Assembly (NCBI GenBank): GCA_963556195.1
Contig: CAUVYP010000244.1
Location: 558,001 to 622,000 of the forward strand
Source of the DNA: Sepiola atlantica
Taxonomy: Eukaryota; Mollusca; Cephalopoda; Sepiida; Sepiolidae
DNA length: 64,000 bases
Reading direction: 5' to 3'
In this document: one piece after another, positions 12,129 through 26,264 of the stretch
Position numbering within the stretch: the first letter of the stretch is position 1
How the letters are laid out: each line of letters starts with the position of its first letter
The notes under the pieces: generated by a model
Seen by the model: only the letters and a program-made list of their open reading frames with translations
Told to the model about the DNA's origin: nothing
The model's database searches: none
Made by a program: the position numbers and the translations under genes

Positions 12129-15104
12129 TTAATGCGATTTTAAGTTGATATCGCTTTTGTTTATAACTTCCACATTTATAAGAATTGTGCTCTGAAACTT
12201 TGCAGACATTAGCGGACACACATTTTCTACTGAAGTACCAAGTTTCAGAAGTTCAGCTCTTGTACTCCCGGCGATATGTCGATACAAACTGAATACGCAA
12301 AACATCAACAAAATTTAGTGCGATTTAAAAGGTATATCGCTTGTGTTAATAACTTCCACATTTATAAGAATTGTGCTCCGAAACTTTGCAGACATTAGCG
12401 GACACACATTTTCTACTGAAGTACCAAGTTTCAGAAGTTCAGCTCTTGTACTCCCGGAGATATGTCGATACAAACTGAATACGCAAAACATCAACAAAAT
12501 TTAGTGCGATTTTAAGTTGATATCGCTTTTGTTTATAACTTCCACATTTATAAGAATTGTGCTCCGAAACTTTGCAGACATTAGCGGACACACATTTTCT
12601 ACTGAAGTACCAAGTTTCAGAAGTTCAGCTCTTGTACTCCCGGAGATATGTCGATACAAACTGAATACGCAAAACATCAACAAAATTTAGTGCGATTTTA
12701 AGCTGATATCGCTTGCGTTTATAACTTCCACATTTATACAAATTGTGCTCTGAAACTTTGCAGACATTAGCGGACATACATTTTCTACTGAAGTACCAAG
12801 TTTCAGAAGTTCAGCTCTTGTACTCCCGGAGATATGTCGATACAAACTGAATACGCAAAACATCAACAAAATTTAGTGCGATTTTAAGTTGATATCGCTT
12901 TTGTTTATAACTTCCACATTTATAAGAATTGTGCTCTGAAACTTTGCAGACATTAGCGGACACACATTTTCTACTGAAGTACCAAGTTTCAGAAGTTCAG
13001 CTCTTGTACTCCCGGAGATATGTCGATACAAACTGAATACGCAAAACATCAACAAAATTTAGTGCGATTTAAAAGGTATATCGCTTGTGTTAATAACTTC
13101 CACATTTATAAGAATTGTGCTCCGAAACTTTGCAGACATTAGCGGACACACATTTTCTACTGAAGTACCAAGTTTCAGAAGTTCAGCTCTTGTACTCCCG
13201 GAGATATGTCGATACAAACTGAATACGCAAAACATCAACAAAATTTAGTGCGATTTAAAAGGTATATCGCTTGTGTTAATAACTTCCACATTTATAAGAA
13301 TTGTGCTCCGAAACTTTGCAGACATTAGCGGACACACATTTTCTACTGAAGTACCAAGTTTCAGAAGTTCAGCTCTTGTACTCCCGGAGATATGTCGATA
13401 CAAACTGAATACGCAAAACATCAACAAAATTTAGTGCGATTTTAAGTTGATATCGCATTTGTTTATAACTTCCACATTTATAAGAATTGTGCTCCGAAAC
13501 TTTGCAGACATTAGCAGACACACATTTTCTACTGAAGTACCAAGTTTCAGAAGTTCAGCTCTTGTACTCCCGGAGATATGTCGATACAAACTGAATACGC
13601 AAAACATCAACAAAATTTAGTGCGATTTTTAGTTGATATCGCTTGCGTTTATAACTTCCACATTTATACAAATTGTGCTCTGAAACTTTGCAGACATTAG
13701 CGGACATACATTTTCTACTGAAGTACCAAGTTTCAGAAGTTCAGCTCTTGTACTCCCGGAGATATGTCGATACAAACTGAATACGCAAAACATCAACAAA
13801 ATTTAGTGCGATTTTAAGTTGATATCGCTTTTGTTTATAACTTCCACATTTATAAGAATTGTGCTCTGAAACTTTGCAGACATTAGCGGACACACATTTT
13901 CTACTGAAGTACCAAGTTTCAGAAGTTCAGCTCTTGTACTCCCGGAGATATGTCGATACAAACTGAATACGCAAAACATCAACAAAATTTAGTGCGTTTT
14001 TAAGTTGATATCGCTTTTGTTTATAACTTCCACATTTATAAGAATTGTGCTCTGAAACTTTGCAGACATTAGCGGACACACATTTTCTACTGAAGTACCA
14101 AGTTTCAGAAGTTCAGCTCTTGTACTCCCGGAGATATGTCGATACAAACTGAATACGCAAAACATCAACAAAATTTAGTGCGATTTTAAGTTGATATCGC
14201 TTTTGTTTATAACTTCCACATTTATAAGAATTGTGCTCCGAAACTTTGCAGACATTAGCGGACACACATTTTCTACTGAAGTACCAAGTTTCAGAAGTTC
14301 AGCTCTTGTACTCCCGGAGATATGTCGATACAAACTGAATACGCAAAACATCAACAAAATTTAGTGCGATTTTAAGTTGATATCGCTTTTGTTTATAACT
14401 TCCACATTTATAAGAATTGTGCTCTGAAACTTTGCAGACATTAGCGGACACACATTTTCTACTGAAGTACCAAGTTTCAGAAGTTCAGCTCTTGTACTCC
14501 CGGAGATATGTCGATACAAACTGAATACGCAAAACATCAACAAAATTTAGTGCGTTTTTAAGTTGATATCGCTTTTGTTTATAACTTCCACATTTATAAG
14601 AATTCTGCTCTGAAACTTTGCAGACATTAGCGGACACACATTTTCTACTGAAGTACCAAGTTTCAGAAGTTCAGCTCTTGTACTCCCGGAGATATGTCGA
14701 TACAAACTGAATACGCAAAACATCAACAAAATTTAGTGCGATTTAAAAGGTATATCGCTTGTGTTAATAACTTCCACATTTATAAGAATTGTGCTCCGAG
14801 ACTTTGCAGACATTAGCGGACACACATTTTCCACTGAAGTACCAAGTTTCAGAAGTTCAGCTCTTGTACTCCCGGAGATATGTCGATACAAACTGAATAC
14901 GCAAAACATCAACAAAATTTAGTGCGATTTTAAGTTTATATCGCTTGTGTTTATAACTTCCACATTTATACAAATTGTGCTCTGAAACTTTGCAGACATT
15001 AGCGGACACACATTTTCTACTGAAGTACCAAGTTTCAGAAGTTCAGCTCTTGTACTCCCGGAGATATGTCGATACAAACTGAATACGCAAAACATCAACA
15101 AAAT
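12129..15104. repeat. 16-mer HOR, copy 1 (2976 bp)
   Basis: Class order: E F C D2 E F F C D2 E E C E E F D. Markers shared with copy 2 at 2976 bp are ttagcagac (13516 and 16492) and gtgcgttttt in the E at 13989 and 16965. The fourteenth monomer (14547) is an E carrying gtgcgttttt where copy 2 has G. This fits a local 558-bp (three-monomer) exchange with 13989. Confidence 0.93.
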
Positions 15105-18080
15105 TTAATGCGATTTTAAGTTGATATCGCTTTTGTTTATAACTTCCACATTTATAAGAATTGTGCTCTGAAACTTTGCAGACATTAGCGGACACACATT
15201 TTCTACTGAAGTACCAAGTTTCAGAAGTTCAGCTCTTGTACTCCCAGAGATATGTCGATACAAACTGAATACGCAAAACATCAACAAAATTTAGTGCGAT
15301 TTAAAAGGTATATCGCTTGTGTTAATAACTTCCACATTTATAAGAATTGTGCTCCGAAACTTTGCAGACATTAGCGGACACACATTTTCTACTGAAGTAC
15401 CAAGTTTCAGAAGTTCAGCTCTTGTACTCTCGGAGATATGTCGATACAAACTGAATACGCAAAACATCAACAAAATTTAGTGCGATTTTAAGTTGATATC
15501 GCTTTTGTTTATAACTTCCACATTTATAAGAATTGTGCTCCGAAACTTTGCAGACATTAGCGGACACACATTTTCTACTGAAGTACCAAGTTTCAGAAGT
15601 TCAGCTCTTGTACTCCCGGAGATATGTCGATACAAACTGAATACGCAAAACATCAACAAAATTTAGTGCGATTTTAAGTTGATATCGCTTGCGTTTATAA
15701 CTTCCACATTTATACAAATTGTGCTCTGAAACTTTGCAGACATTAGCGGACATACATTTTCTACTGAAGTACGAAGTTTCAGAAGTTCAGCTCTTGTACT
15801 CCCGGAGATATGTCGATACAAACTGAATACGCAAAACATCAACAAAATTTAGTGCGATTTTAAGTTGATATCGCTTTTGTTTATAACTTCCACATTTATA
15901 AGAATTGTGCTCTGAAACTTTGCAGACATTAGCGGACACACATTTTCTACTGAAGTACCAAGTTTCAGAAGTTCAGCTCTTGTACTCCCGGAGATATGTC
16001 GATACAAACTGAATACGCAAAACATCAACAAAATTTAGTGCGATTTAAAAGGTATATCGCTTGTGTTAATAACTTCCACATTTATAAGAATTGTGCTCCG
16101 AAACTTTGCAGACATTAGCGGACACACATTTTCTACTGAAGTACCAAGTTTCAGAAGTTCAGCTCTTGTACTCCCGGAGATATGTCGATACAAACTGAAT
16201 ACGCAAAACATCAACAAAATTTAGTGCGATTTAAAAGGTATATCGCTTGTGTTAATAACTTCCACATTTATAAGAATTGTGCTCCGAAACTTTGCAGACA
16301 TTAGCGGACACACATTTTCTACTGAAGTACCAAGTTTCAGAAGTTCAGCTCTTGTACTCCCGGAGATATGTCGATACAAACTGAATACGCAAAACATCAA
16401 CAAAATTTAGTGCGATTTTAAGTTGATATCGCTTTTGTTTATAACTTCCACATTTATAAGAATTGTGCTCCGAAACTTTGCAGACATTAGCAGACACACA
16501 TTTTCTACTGAAGTACCAAGTTTCAGAAGTTCAGCTCTTGTACTCCCGGAGATATGTCGATACAAACTGAATACGCAAAACATCAACAAAATTTAGTGCG
16601 ATTTTAAGTTGATATCGCTTGCGTTTATAACTTCCACATTTATACAAATTGTGCTCTGAAACTTTGCAGACATTAGCGGACATACATTTTCTACTGAAGT
16701 ACCAAGTTTCCGAAGTTCAGCTCTTGTACTCCCGGAGATATGTCGATACAAACTGAATACGCAAAACATCAACAAAATTTAGTGCGATTTTAAGTTGATA
16801 TCGCTTTTGTTTATAACTTCCACATTTATAAGAATTGTGCTCTGAAACTTTGCAGACATTAGCGGACACACATTTTCTACTGAAGTACCAAGTTTCAGAA
16901 GTTCAGCTCTTGTACTCCCGGAGATATGTCGATACAAACTGAATACGCAAAACATCAACAAAATTTAGTGCGTTTTTAAGTTGATATCGCTTTTGTTTAT
17001 AACTTCCACATTTATAAGAATTGTGCTCTGAAACTTTGCAGACATTAGCGGACACACATTTTCTACTGAAGTACCAAGTTTCAGAAGTTCAGCTCTTGTA
17101 CTCCCGGAGATATGTCGATACAAACTGAATACGCAAAACATCAACAAAATTTAGTGCGATTTTAAGTTGATATCGCTTTTGTTTATAACTTCCACATTTA
17201 TAAGAATTGTGCTCCGAAACTTTGCAGACATTAGCGGACACACATTTTCTACTGAAGTACCAAGTTTCAGAAGTTCAGCTCTTGTACTCCCGGAGATATG
17301 TCGATACAAACTGAATACGCAAAACATCAACAAAATTTAGTGCGATTTTAAGTTGATATCGCTTTTGTTTATAACTTCCACATTTATAAGAATTGTGCTC
17401 TGAAACTTTGCAGACATTAGCGGACACACATTTTCTACTGAAGTACCAAGTTTCAGAAGTTCAGCTCTTGTACTCCCGGAGATATGTCGATACAAACTGA
17501 ATACGCAAAACATCAACAAAATTTAGTGCGATTTAAAAGGTATATCGCTTGTGTTAATAACTTCCACATTTATAAGAATTGTGCTCTGAAACTTTGCAGA
17601 CCTTAGCGGACACACATTTTCTACTGAAGTACCAAGTTTCAGAAGTTCAGCTCTTGTACTCCCGGAGATATGTCGATACAAACTGAATACGCAAAACATC
17701 AACAAAATTTAGTGCGATTTAAAAGGTATATCGCTTGTGTTAATTACTTCCACATTTATAAGAATTGTGCTCCGAAACTTTGCAGACATTAGCGGACACA
17801 CATTTTCCACTGAAGTACCAAGTTTCAGAAGTTCAGCTCTTGTACTCCCGGAGATATGTCGATACAAACTGAATACGCAAAACATCAACAAAATTTAGTG
17901 CGATTTTAAGTTGATATCGCTTGTGTTTATAACTTCCACATTTATACAAATTGTGCTCTGAAACTTTGCAGACATTAGCGGACACACATTTTCTACTGAA
18001 GTACCAAGTTTCAGAAGTTCAGCTCTTGTACTCCCGGAGATATGTCGATACAAACTGAATACGCAAAACATCAACAAAAT
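15105..18080. repeat. 16-mer HOR, copy 2 (2976 bp)
   Basis: Class order: E F C D2 E F F C D2 E E C E G F D, identical to copy 1 except monomer 14. Private changes include ctctcggag in the 15291 monomer, tttccgaag in 16593 and taattac in 17709. Confidence 0.93.
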
Positions 18081-21000
18081 TTAATGCGATTTTAAGTTGA
18101 TATCGCTTTTGTTTATAACTTCCACATTTATAAGAATTGTGCTCTGAAACTTTGCAGACATTAGCGGACACACATTTTCTACTGAAGTACCAAGTTTCAG
18201 AAGTTCAGCTCTTGTACTCCCGGAGATATGTCGATACAAACTGAATACGCAAAACATCAACAAAATTTAGTGCGATTTGAAAGGTATATCGCTTGTGTTA
18301 AGACCTTCCACATTTATAAGAATTGTGCTATGAAACTTTGCAGACATTAGCGGACACACATTTTCTACTGAAGTACCAAGTTTCAGAAGTTCAGCTCTTG
18401 TACTCCCGGAGATATGTCGATACAAACTGAATACGCAAAACATCAACAAAATTTAGTGCGATTTTAAGTTGATATCGCTTTTGTTTATAACTTCCACATT
18501 TATAAGAATTGTGCTCCGAAACTTTGCAGACATTAGCGGACACACATTTTCTACTGAAGTACCAAGTTTCAGAAGTTCAGCTCTTGTACTCCCGGAGATA
18601 TGTCGATACAAACTGAATACGCAAAACATCAACAAAATTTAGTGCGATTTTAAGTTGATATCGCTTGCGTTTATAACTTCCACATTTATACAAATTGTGC
18701 TCTGAAACTTTGCAGACATTAGCGGACATACATTTTCTACTGAAGTACCAAGTTTCAGAAGTTCAGCTCTTGTACTCCCGGAGATATGTCGATACAAACT
18801 GAATACGCAAAACATCAACAAAATTTAGTGCGATTTTAAGTTGATATCGCTTTTGTTTATAACTTCCACATTTATAAGAATTGTGCTCTGAAACTTTGCA
18901 GTCATTAGCGGACACACATTTTCTACTGAAGTACCAAGTTTCAGAAGTTCAGCTCTTGTACTCCCGGAGATATGTCGATACAAACTGAATACGCAAAACA
19001 TCAACAAAATTTAGTGCGATTTAAAAGGTATATCGCTTGTGTTAATAACTTCCACATTTATAAGAATTGTGCTCCGAAACTTTGCAGACATTAGCGGACA
19101 CACATTTTCTACTGAAGTACCAAGTTTCAGAAGTTCAGCTCTTGTACTCCCGGAGATATGTCGATACAAACTGAATACGCAAAACATTAACAAAATTTAG
19201 TGCGATTTTAAGTTGATATCGCTTTTGTTTATAACTTCCACATTTATAAGAATTGTGCTCTGAAACTTTGCAGACATTAGCGGACACACATTTTCTACTG
19301 AAGTACCAAGTTTCAGAAGTTCAGCTCTTGTACTCCCGGAGATATGTCGATACAAACTGAATACGCAAAACATCAACAAAATTTAGTGCGATTTAAAAGG
19401 TATATCGCTTGTGTTAATAACTTCCACATTTATAAGAATTGTGCTCCGAAACTTTGCAGACATTAGCGGACACACATTTTCTACTGAAGTACCAAGTTTC
19501 AGAAGTTCAGCTCTTGTACTCCCGGAGATATGTCGATACAAACTGAATACGCAAAACATCAACAAAATTTAGTGCGATTTGAAAGGTATATCGCTTGTGT
19601 TAATAACTTCCACATTTATAAGAATTGTGCTATGAAACTTTGCAGACATTAGCGGACACACATTTTCTACTGAAGTACCAAGTTTCAGAAGTTCAGCTCT
19701 TGTACTCCCGGAGATATGTCGATACAAACTGAATACGCAAAACATCAACAAAATTTAGTGCGATTTTAAGTTGATATCGCTTTTGTTTATAACTTCCACA
19801 TTTATAAGAATTGTGCTCCGAAACTTTGCAGACATTAGCGGACACACATTTTCTACTGAAGTACCAAGTTTCAGAAGTTCAGCTCTTGTACTCCCGGAGA
19901 TATGTCGATACAAACTGAATACGCAAAACATCAACAAAATTTAGTGCGATTTAAAAGGTATATCGCTTGTGTTAATAACTTCCACATTTATAAGAATTGT
20001 GCTCCGAAACTTTGCAGACATTAGCGGACACACATTTTCTACTGAAGTACCAAGTTTCAGAAGTTCAGCTCTTGTACTCCCGGTGATATGTCGATACAAA
20101 CTGAATACGCAAAACATCAACAAAATTTAGTGCGATTTTAAGTTGATATCGCTTTTGTTTATAACTTCCACATTTATAAGAATTGTGCTCCGAAACTTTG
20201 CAGACATTAGCGGACACACATTTTCTACTGAAGTACCAAGTTTCAGAAGTTCAGCTCTTGTACTCCCGGAGATATGTCGATACAAACTGAATACGCAAAA
20301 CATTAACAAAATTTAGTGCGATTTTAAGTTGATATCGCTTTTGTTTATAACTTCCACATTTATAAGAATTGTGCTCTGAAACTTTGCAGACATTAGCGGA
20401 CACACATTTTCTACTGAAGTACCAAGTTTCAGAAGTTCAGCTCTTGTACTCCCGGAGATATGTCGATACAAACTGAATACGCAAAACATCAACAAAATTT
20501 AGTGCGATTTAAAAGGTATATCGCTTGTGTTAATAACTTCCACATTTATAAGAATTGTGCTCCGAAACTTTGCAGACATTAGCGGACACACATTTTCTAC
20601 TGAAGTACCAAGTTTCAGAAGTTCAGCTCTTGTACTCCCGGAGATATGTCGATACAAACTGAATACGCAAAACATCAACAAAATTTAGTGCGATTTAAAA
20701 GGTATATCGCTTGTGTTAATAACTTCCACATTTATAAGAATTGTGCTCTGAAACTTTGCAGACATTAGCGGACACACATTTTCTACTGAAGTACCAAGTT
20801 TCAGAAGTTCAGCTCTTGTACTCCCGGAGATATGTCGATACAAACTGAATACGCAAAACATCAACAAAATTTAGTGCGATTTTAAGTTGATATCGCTTTT
20901 GTTTATAACTTCCACATTTATAAGAATTGTGCTCCGAAACTTTGCAGACATTAGCGGACACACATTTTCTACTGAAGTACCAAGTTTCAGAAGTTCAGCT

Positions 21001-23846
21001 CTTGTACTCCCGGAGATATGTCGATACAAACTGAATACGCAAAACATCAACAAAATTTAGTGCGATTTTAAGTTGATATCGCTTGCGTTTATAACTTCCA
21101 CATTTATACAAATTGTGCTCTGAAACTTTGCAGACATTAGCGGACATACATTTTCTACTGAAGTACCAAGTTTCAGAAGTTCAGCTCTTGTACTCCCGGA
21201 GATATGTCGATACAAACTGAATACGCAAAACATCAACAAAATTTAGTGCGATTTTAAGTTGATATCGCTTTTGTTTATAACTTCCACATTTATAAGAATT
21301 GTGCTCTGAAACTTTGCAGACATTAGCGGACACACATTTTCTACTGAAGTACCAAGTTTCAGAAGTTCAGCTCTTGTACTCCCGGAGATATGTCGATACA
21401 AACTGAATACGCAAAACATCAACAAAATTTAGTGCGATTTAAAAGGTATATCGCTTGTGTTAATAACTTCCACATTTATAAGAATTGTGCTCCGAAACTT
21501 TGCAGACATTAGCGGACACACATTTTCTACTGAAGTACCAAGTTTCAGAAGTTCAGCTCTTGTACTCCCGGTGATATGTCGATACAAACTGAATACGCAA
21601 AACATCAACAAAATTTAGTGCGATTTTAAGTTGATATCGCTTTTGTTTATAACTTCCACATTTATAAGAATTGTGCTCCGAAACTTTGCAGACATTAGCG
21701 GACACACATTTTCTACTGAAGTACCAAGTTTCAGAAGTTCAGCTCTTGTACTCCCGGAGATATGTCGATACAAACTGAATACGCAAAACATTAACAAAAT
21801 TTAGTGCGATTTTAAGTTGATATCGCTTTTGTTTATAACTTCCACATTTATAAGAATTGTGCTCTGAAACTTTGCAGACATTAGCGGACACACATTTTCT
21901 ACTGAAGTACCAAGTTTCAGAAGTTCAGCTCTTGTACTCCCGGAGATATGTCGATACAAACTGAATACGCAAAACATCAACAAAATTTAGTGCGATTTAA
22001 AAGGTATATCGCTTGTGTTAATAACTTCCACATTTATAAGAATTGTGCTCCGAAACTTTGCAGACATTAGCGGACACACATTTTCTACTGAAGTACCAAG
22101 TTTCAGAAGTTCAGCTCTTGTACTCCCGGAGATATGTCGATACAAACTGAATACGCAAAACATCAACAAAATTTAGTGCGATTTTAAGTTGATATCGCTT
22201 TTGTTTATAGCTTCCACATTTATAAGAATTGTGCTCCGAAACTTTGCAGACATTAGCGGACACACATTTTCCACTGAAGTACCAAGTTTCAGAAGTTCAG
22301 CTCTTGTACTCCCGGAGATATGTCGATACAAACTGAATACGCAAAACATCAACAAAATTTAGTGCGATTTAAAGTTGATAGGTCTTTTGTTAATAACTTC
22401 CACATTTATAAGAATTGTGCTCCGAAACTTTGCAGACATTAGCGGACACACGTTTTCTACTGAAGTACCAAGTTTCAGAAGTTCAGCTCTTGTACTCCCG
22501 GAGATATGTCGATACAAACTGAATACGCAAAACATCAACAAAATTTAGTGCGATTTTAAGTTGATATCGCTTTTGTTTATAACTTCCACATTTATAAGAA
22601 TTGTGCTCCGAAACTTTGCAGACATTAGCGGACACACATTTTCTACTGAAGTACCAAGTTTCAGAAGTTCAGCTCTTGTACTCCCGGAGATATGTCGATA
22701 CAAACTGAATACGCAAAACATCAACAAAATTTAGTGCGATTTTAAGTTGATATCGCTTTTGTTTATAACTTCCACATTTATAAGAATTGTGCTCTGAAAC
22801 TTTGCAGACATTAGCGGACACACATTTTCTACTGAAGTACCAAGTTTCAGAAGTTCAGCTCTTGTACTCCCGGAGATATGTCGATACAAACTGAATACGC
22901 AAAACATCAACAAAATTTAGTGCGATTTAAAAGGTATATCGCTTGTGTTAATAACTTCCACATTCATAAGAATTGTGCTCTGAAACTTTGCAGACCTTAG
23001 CGGACACACATTTTCTACTGAAGTACCAAGTTTCAGAAGTTCAGCTCTTGTACTCCCGGAGATATGTCGATACAAACTGAATACGCAAAACATCAACAAA
23101 ATTTAGTGCGATTTAAAAGGTATATCGCTTGTGTTAATAACTTCCACATTTATAAGAATTGTGCTCCGAAACTTTGCAGACATTAGCGGACACACATTTT
23201 CCACTGAAGTACCAAGTTTCAGAAGTTCAGCTCTTGTACTCCCGGAGATATGTCGATACAAACTGAATACGCAAAACATCAACAAAATTTAGTGCGATTT
23301 TAAGTTGATATCGCTTGTGTTTATAACTTCCACATTTATACAAATTGTGCTCTGAAACTTTGCAGACATTAGCGGACACACATTTTCTACTGAAGTACCA
23401 AGTTTCAGAAGTTCAGCTCTTGTACTCCCGGAGATATGTCGATACAAACTGAATACGCAAAACATCAACAAAATTTAATGCGATTTTAAGTTGATATCGC
23501 TTGTGTTTATAACTTCCACATTTATACAAATTGTGCTCTGAAACTTTGCAGACATTAGCGGACATACATTTTCTACTGAAGTACCAAGTTTCAGAAGTTC
23601 AGCTCTTGTACTCCCGGAGATATGTCGATACAAACTGAATACGCAAAACATCAACAAAATTTAGTGCGATTTTAAGTTGATATCGCTTTTGTTTATAACT
23701 TCCACATTTATAAGAATTGTGCTCTGAAACTTTGCAGACCTTAGCGGACACACATTTTCTACTGAAGTACCAAGTTTCAGAAGTTCAGCTCTTGTACTCC
23801 CGGAGATATGTCGATACAAACTGAATACGCAAAACATCAACAAAAT
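18081..23846. repeat. Decayed 16-mer region, 31 monomers
   Basis: Class order: E F3 C D2 E F E F F3 C F C E F F4 C D2 E F C E F C B2 C E G F D D J0. F3 (18267, 19569) is F with gctatg at 61-66, and F4 (20685) is F with t at 65. The first six monomers follow the 16-mer order, then it breaks up into local duplications. The E-G-F-D near the right end matches the end of the 16-mer. Confidence 0.88.
19941..22172. repeat. 8-mer duplication (1488 bp), one full and one half copy
   Basis: F C E F F4 C D2 E (19941..21428) is followed by F C E F (21429..22172). Two rare markers recur exactly 1488 bp apart: ggtgatatg (20084 and 21572) and cattaac (20304 and 21792). The second copy breaks off into C-B2-C. 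Confidence 0.92.
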
Positions 23847-24215
23847 TTAGTGCGATTTAAAAGGTATATCGCTTGTGTTAATAACTTCCACATTTATAAG
23901 AATTGTGCTCCGAAACTTTGCAGACATTAGCGGACACACATTTTCTACTGAAGTACCAAGTTTCAGAAGTTCAGCTCTTGTACTCCCGGAGATATGTCGA
24001 TACAAACTGAATACGCAAAACATCAACAAAATTTTGTGCGATTTTAAGTTGATATCGCTTGTGTTTATAACTTCCACATTTATACAAATTGTGCTCTGAA
24101 ACTTTGCAGACATTAGCGGACACACATTTTCTACTGAAGTACCAAGTTTCAGAAGTTCAGCTCTTGTACTCCCGGAGATATGTCGATACAAACTGAATAC
24201 GCAAAACATCAACAA
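23847..24215 (-). other. Two-monomer open frame with lysine readthrough (not a gene)
   Basis: On the minus strand each monomer is open for 60 codons from a TTG, then TAA, then one codon before the next unit. Here a-to-t at monomer position 3 of the D at 24033 turns TAA into AAA, so two monomers join into 122 codons. The same base also removes the plus-strand TAG. Equivalent pairs are at 29055..29423, 32403..32771, 34821..35189 and 44864..45232. They follow the haplotype of the repeat, and I see no promoter, splice or codon signal that supports translation. Confidence 0.8.
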
Positions 24216-25520
24216 AATTTAATGCGATTTTAAGTTGATATCGCTTTTGTTTATAACTTCCACATTTATAAGAATTGTGCTCTGAAACTTTGCAGACATT
24301 AGCGGACACACATTTTCTACTGAAGTACCAAGTTTCAGAAGTTCAGCTCTTGTACTCCCGGAGATATGTCGATACAAACTGAATACGCAAAACATCAACA
24401 AAATTTAGTGCGATTTAAAAGGTATATCGCTTGTGTTAATAACTTCCACATTTATAAGAATTGTGCCCCGAAACTTTGCAGACATTAGCGGACACACATT
24501 TTCTACTGAAGTACCAAGTTTCAGAAGTTCAGCTCTTGTACTCCCGGAGATATGTCGATACAAACTGAATACGCAAAACATCAACAAAATTTAGTGCGAT
24601 TTTAAGTTGATATCGCTTTTGTTTATAACTTCCACATTTATGAGAATTGTGCTCCGAAACTTTGCAGACAATAGCGGACACACATTTTCTACTGATGTAC
24701 GAAGTTTCAGAAGTTCAGCTCTTGTACTCCCGGAGATATGTCGATACAAACTGAATACGCAAAACATAAACAAAATTTAGTGCGATTTAAAGTTGATAAG
24801 TCTTTTGTTAATAACTTCCACATTTATAAGAATTGTGCTCCGAAACTTTGCAGACATTAGCGGACACACATTTTCTACTGAAGTACCAAGTTTCAGAAGT
24901 TCAGCTCTTGTACTCCCGGAGATATGTCGATACAAACTGAATACGCAAAACATCAACAAAATTTAGTGCGATTTTATGTTGATATCGCTTGTGTTTATAA
25001 CTTCCACATTTATAAGAATTGTGCTCCGAAACTTTGCAGACATTAGCGGACACACATTTTCTACTGAAGTACCAAGTTTCAGAAGTTCAGCTCTTGTACT
25101 CCCGGAGATATGTCGATACAAACTGAATACGCAAAACATCAACAAAATTTAGTGCGATTTTAAGTTGATATCGCTTGTGTTTATAACTTCCACATTTATA
25201 CAAATTGTGCTCTGAAACTTTGCAGACATTAGCGGACACACATTTTCTACTGAAGTACCAAGTTTCAGAAGTTCAGCTCTTGTACTCCCGGAGATATGTC
25301 GATACAAACTGAATACGCAAAACATCAACAAAATTTAATGCGATTTTAAGTTGATATCGCTTTTGTTTATAACTTCCACATTTATAAGAATTGTGCTCTG
25401 AAACTTTGCAGACATTAGCGGACACACATTTTCTACTGAAGTACCAAGTTTCAGAAGTTCAGCTCTTGTACTCCCGGAGATATGTCGATACAAACTGAAT
25501 ACGCAAAACATCAACAAAAT
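23847..25520. repeat. F-D-E-F2-A-B-H-D-E lead-in to the tetramer block
   Basis: Nine monomers: F D E F2 A B H D E. The H at 24963 has c at 65. E-F2-A-B-H-D (24219..25334, 1116 bp) then restarts as E-F2-A-B-H at 25335. The D at 24033 begins with ttttgtgc (a-to-t at monomer position 3), shared with the D monomers at 29241, 32589, 35007 and 45050. Confidence 0.9.
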
Positions 25521-25706
25521 TTAGTGCGATTTAAAAGGTATATCGCTTGTGTTAATAACTTCCACATTTATAAGAATTGTGCCCCGAAACTTTGCAGACA
25601 TTAGCGGACACACATTTTCTACTGAAGTACCAAGTTTCAGAAGTTCAGCTCTTGTACTCCCGGAGATATGTCGATACAAACTGAATACGCAAAACATCAA
25701 CAAAAT
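25521..25706. repeat. Monomer class F2 (exemplar)
   Basis: F2 is class F with c at position 63 (gtgccccg). It occurs at 24405, 25521, 26265, 27009, 27753 and 29613 and always precedes A-B-H. It therefore marks one recent local amplification. Confidence 0.92.
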
Positions 25707-26078
25707 TTAGTGCGATTTTAAGTTGATATCGCTTTTGTTTATAACTTCCACATTTATGAGAATTGTGCTCCGAAACTTTGCAGACAATAGCGGACACAAA
25801 TTTTCTACTGATGTACGAAGTTTCAGAAGTTCAGCTCTTGTACTCCCGGAGATATGTCGATACAAACTGAATACGCAAAACATAAACAAAATTTAGTGCG
25901 ATTTAAAGTTGATAAGTCTTTTGTTAATAACTTCCACATTTATAAGAATTGTGCTCCGAAACTTTGCAGACATTAGCGGACACACATTTTCTACTGAAGT
26001 ACCAAGTTTCAGAAGTTCAGCTCTTGTACTCCCGGAGATATGTCGATACAAACTGAATACGCAAAACATCAACAAAAT

Positions 26079-26264
26079 TTAGTGCGATTTTATGTTGATA
26101 TCGCTTGTGTTTATAACTTCCACATTTATAAGAATTGTGCTCTGAAACTTTGCAGACATTAGCGGACACACATTTTCTACTGAAGTACCAAGTTTCAGAA
26201 GTTCAGCTCTTGTACTCCCGGAGATATGTCGATACAAACTGAATACGCAAAACATCAACAAAAT
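26079..26264. repeat. Monomer class H (exemplar)
   Basis: Class H has t at position 15 (ttttatgttg) and g at 29, then the class E middle with t at 65. It follows A-B at 24963 (with c65), 26079, 26823, 27567, 28311, 30171, 35936, 39098 and 51188 (with c65). The one at 45422 follows E instead. Confidence 0.9.

Noticed and set aside
23875..24099. 74-codon plus-strand open frame (also at 29083, 32431 and 34849)
   Set aside because: It exists only because one a-to-t change at monomer position 3 removes a TAG between an F and a D monomer. It starts at GTG inside the repeat and ends at the tga of gctctga in D.
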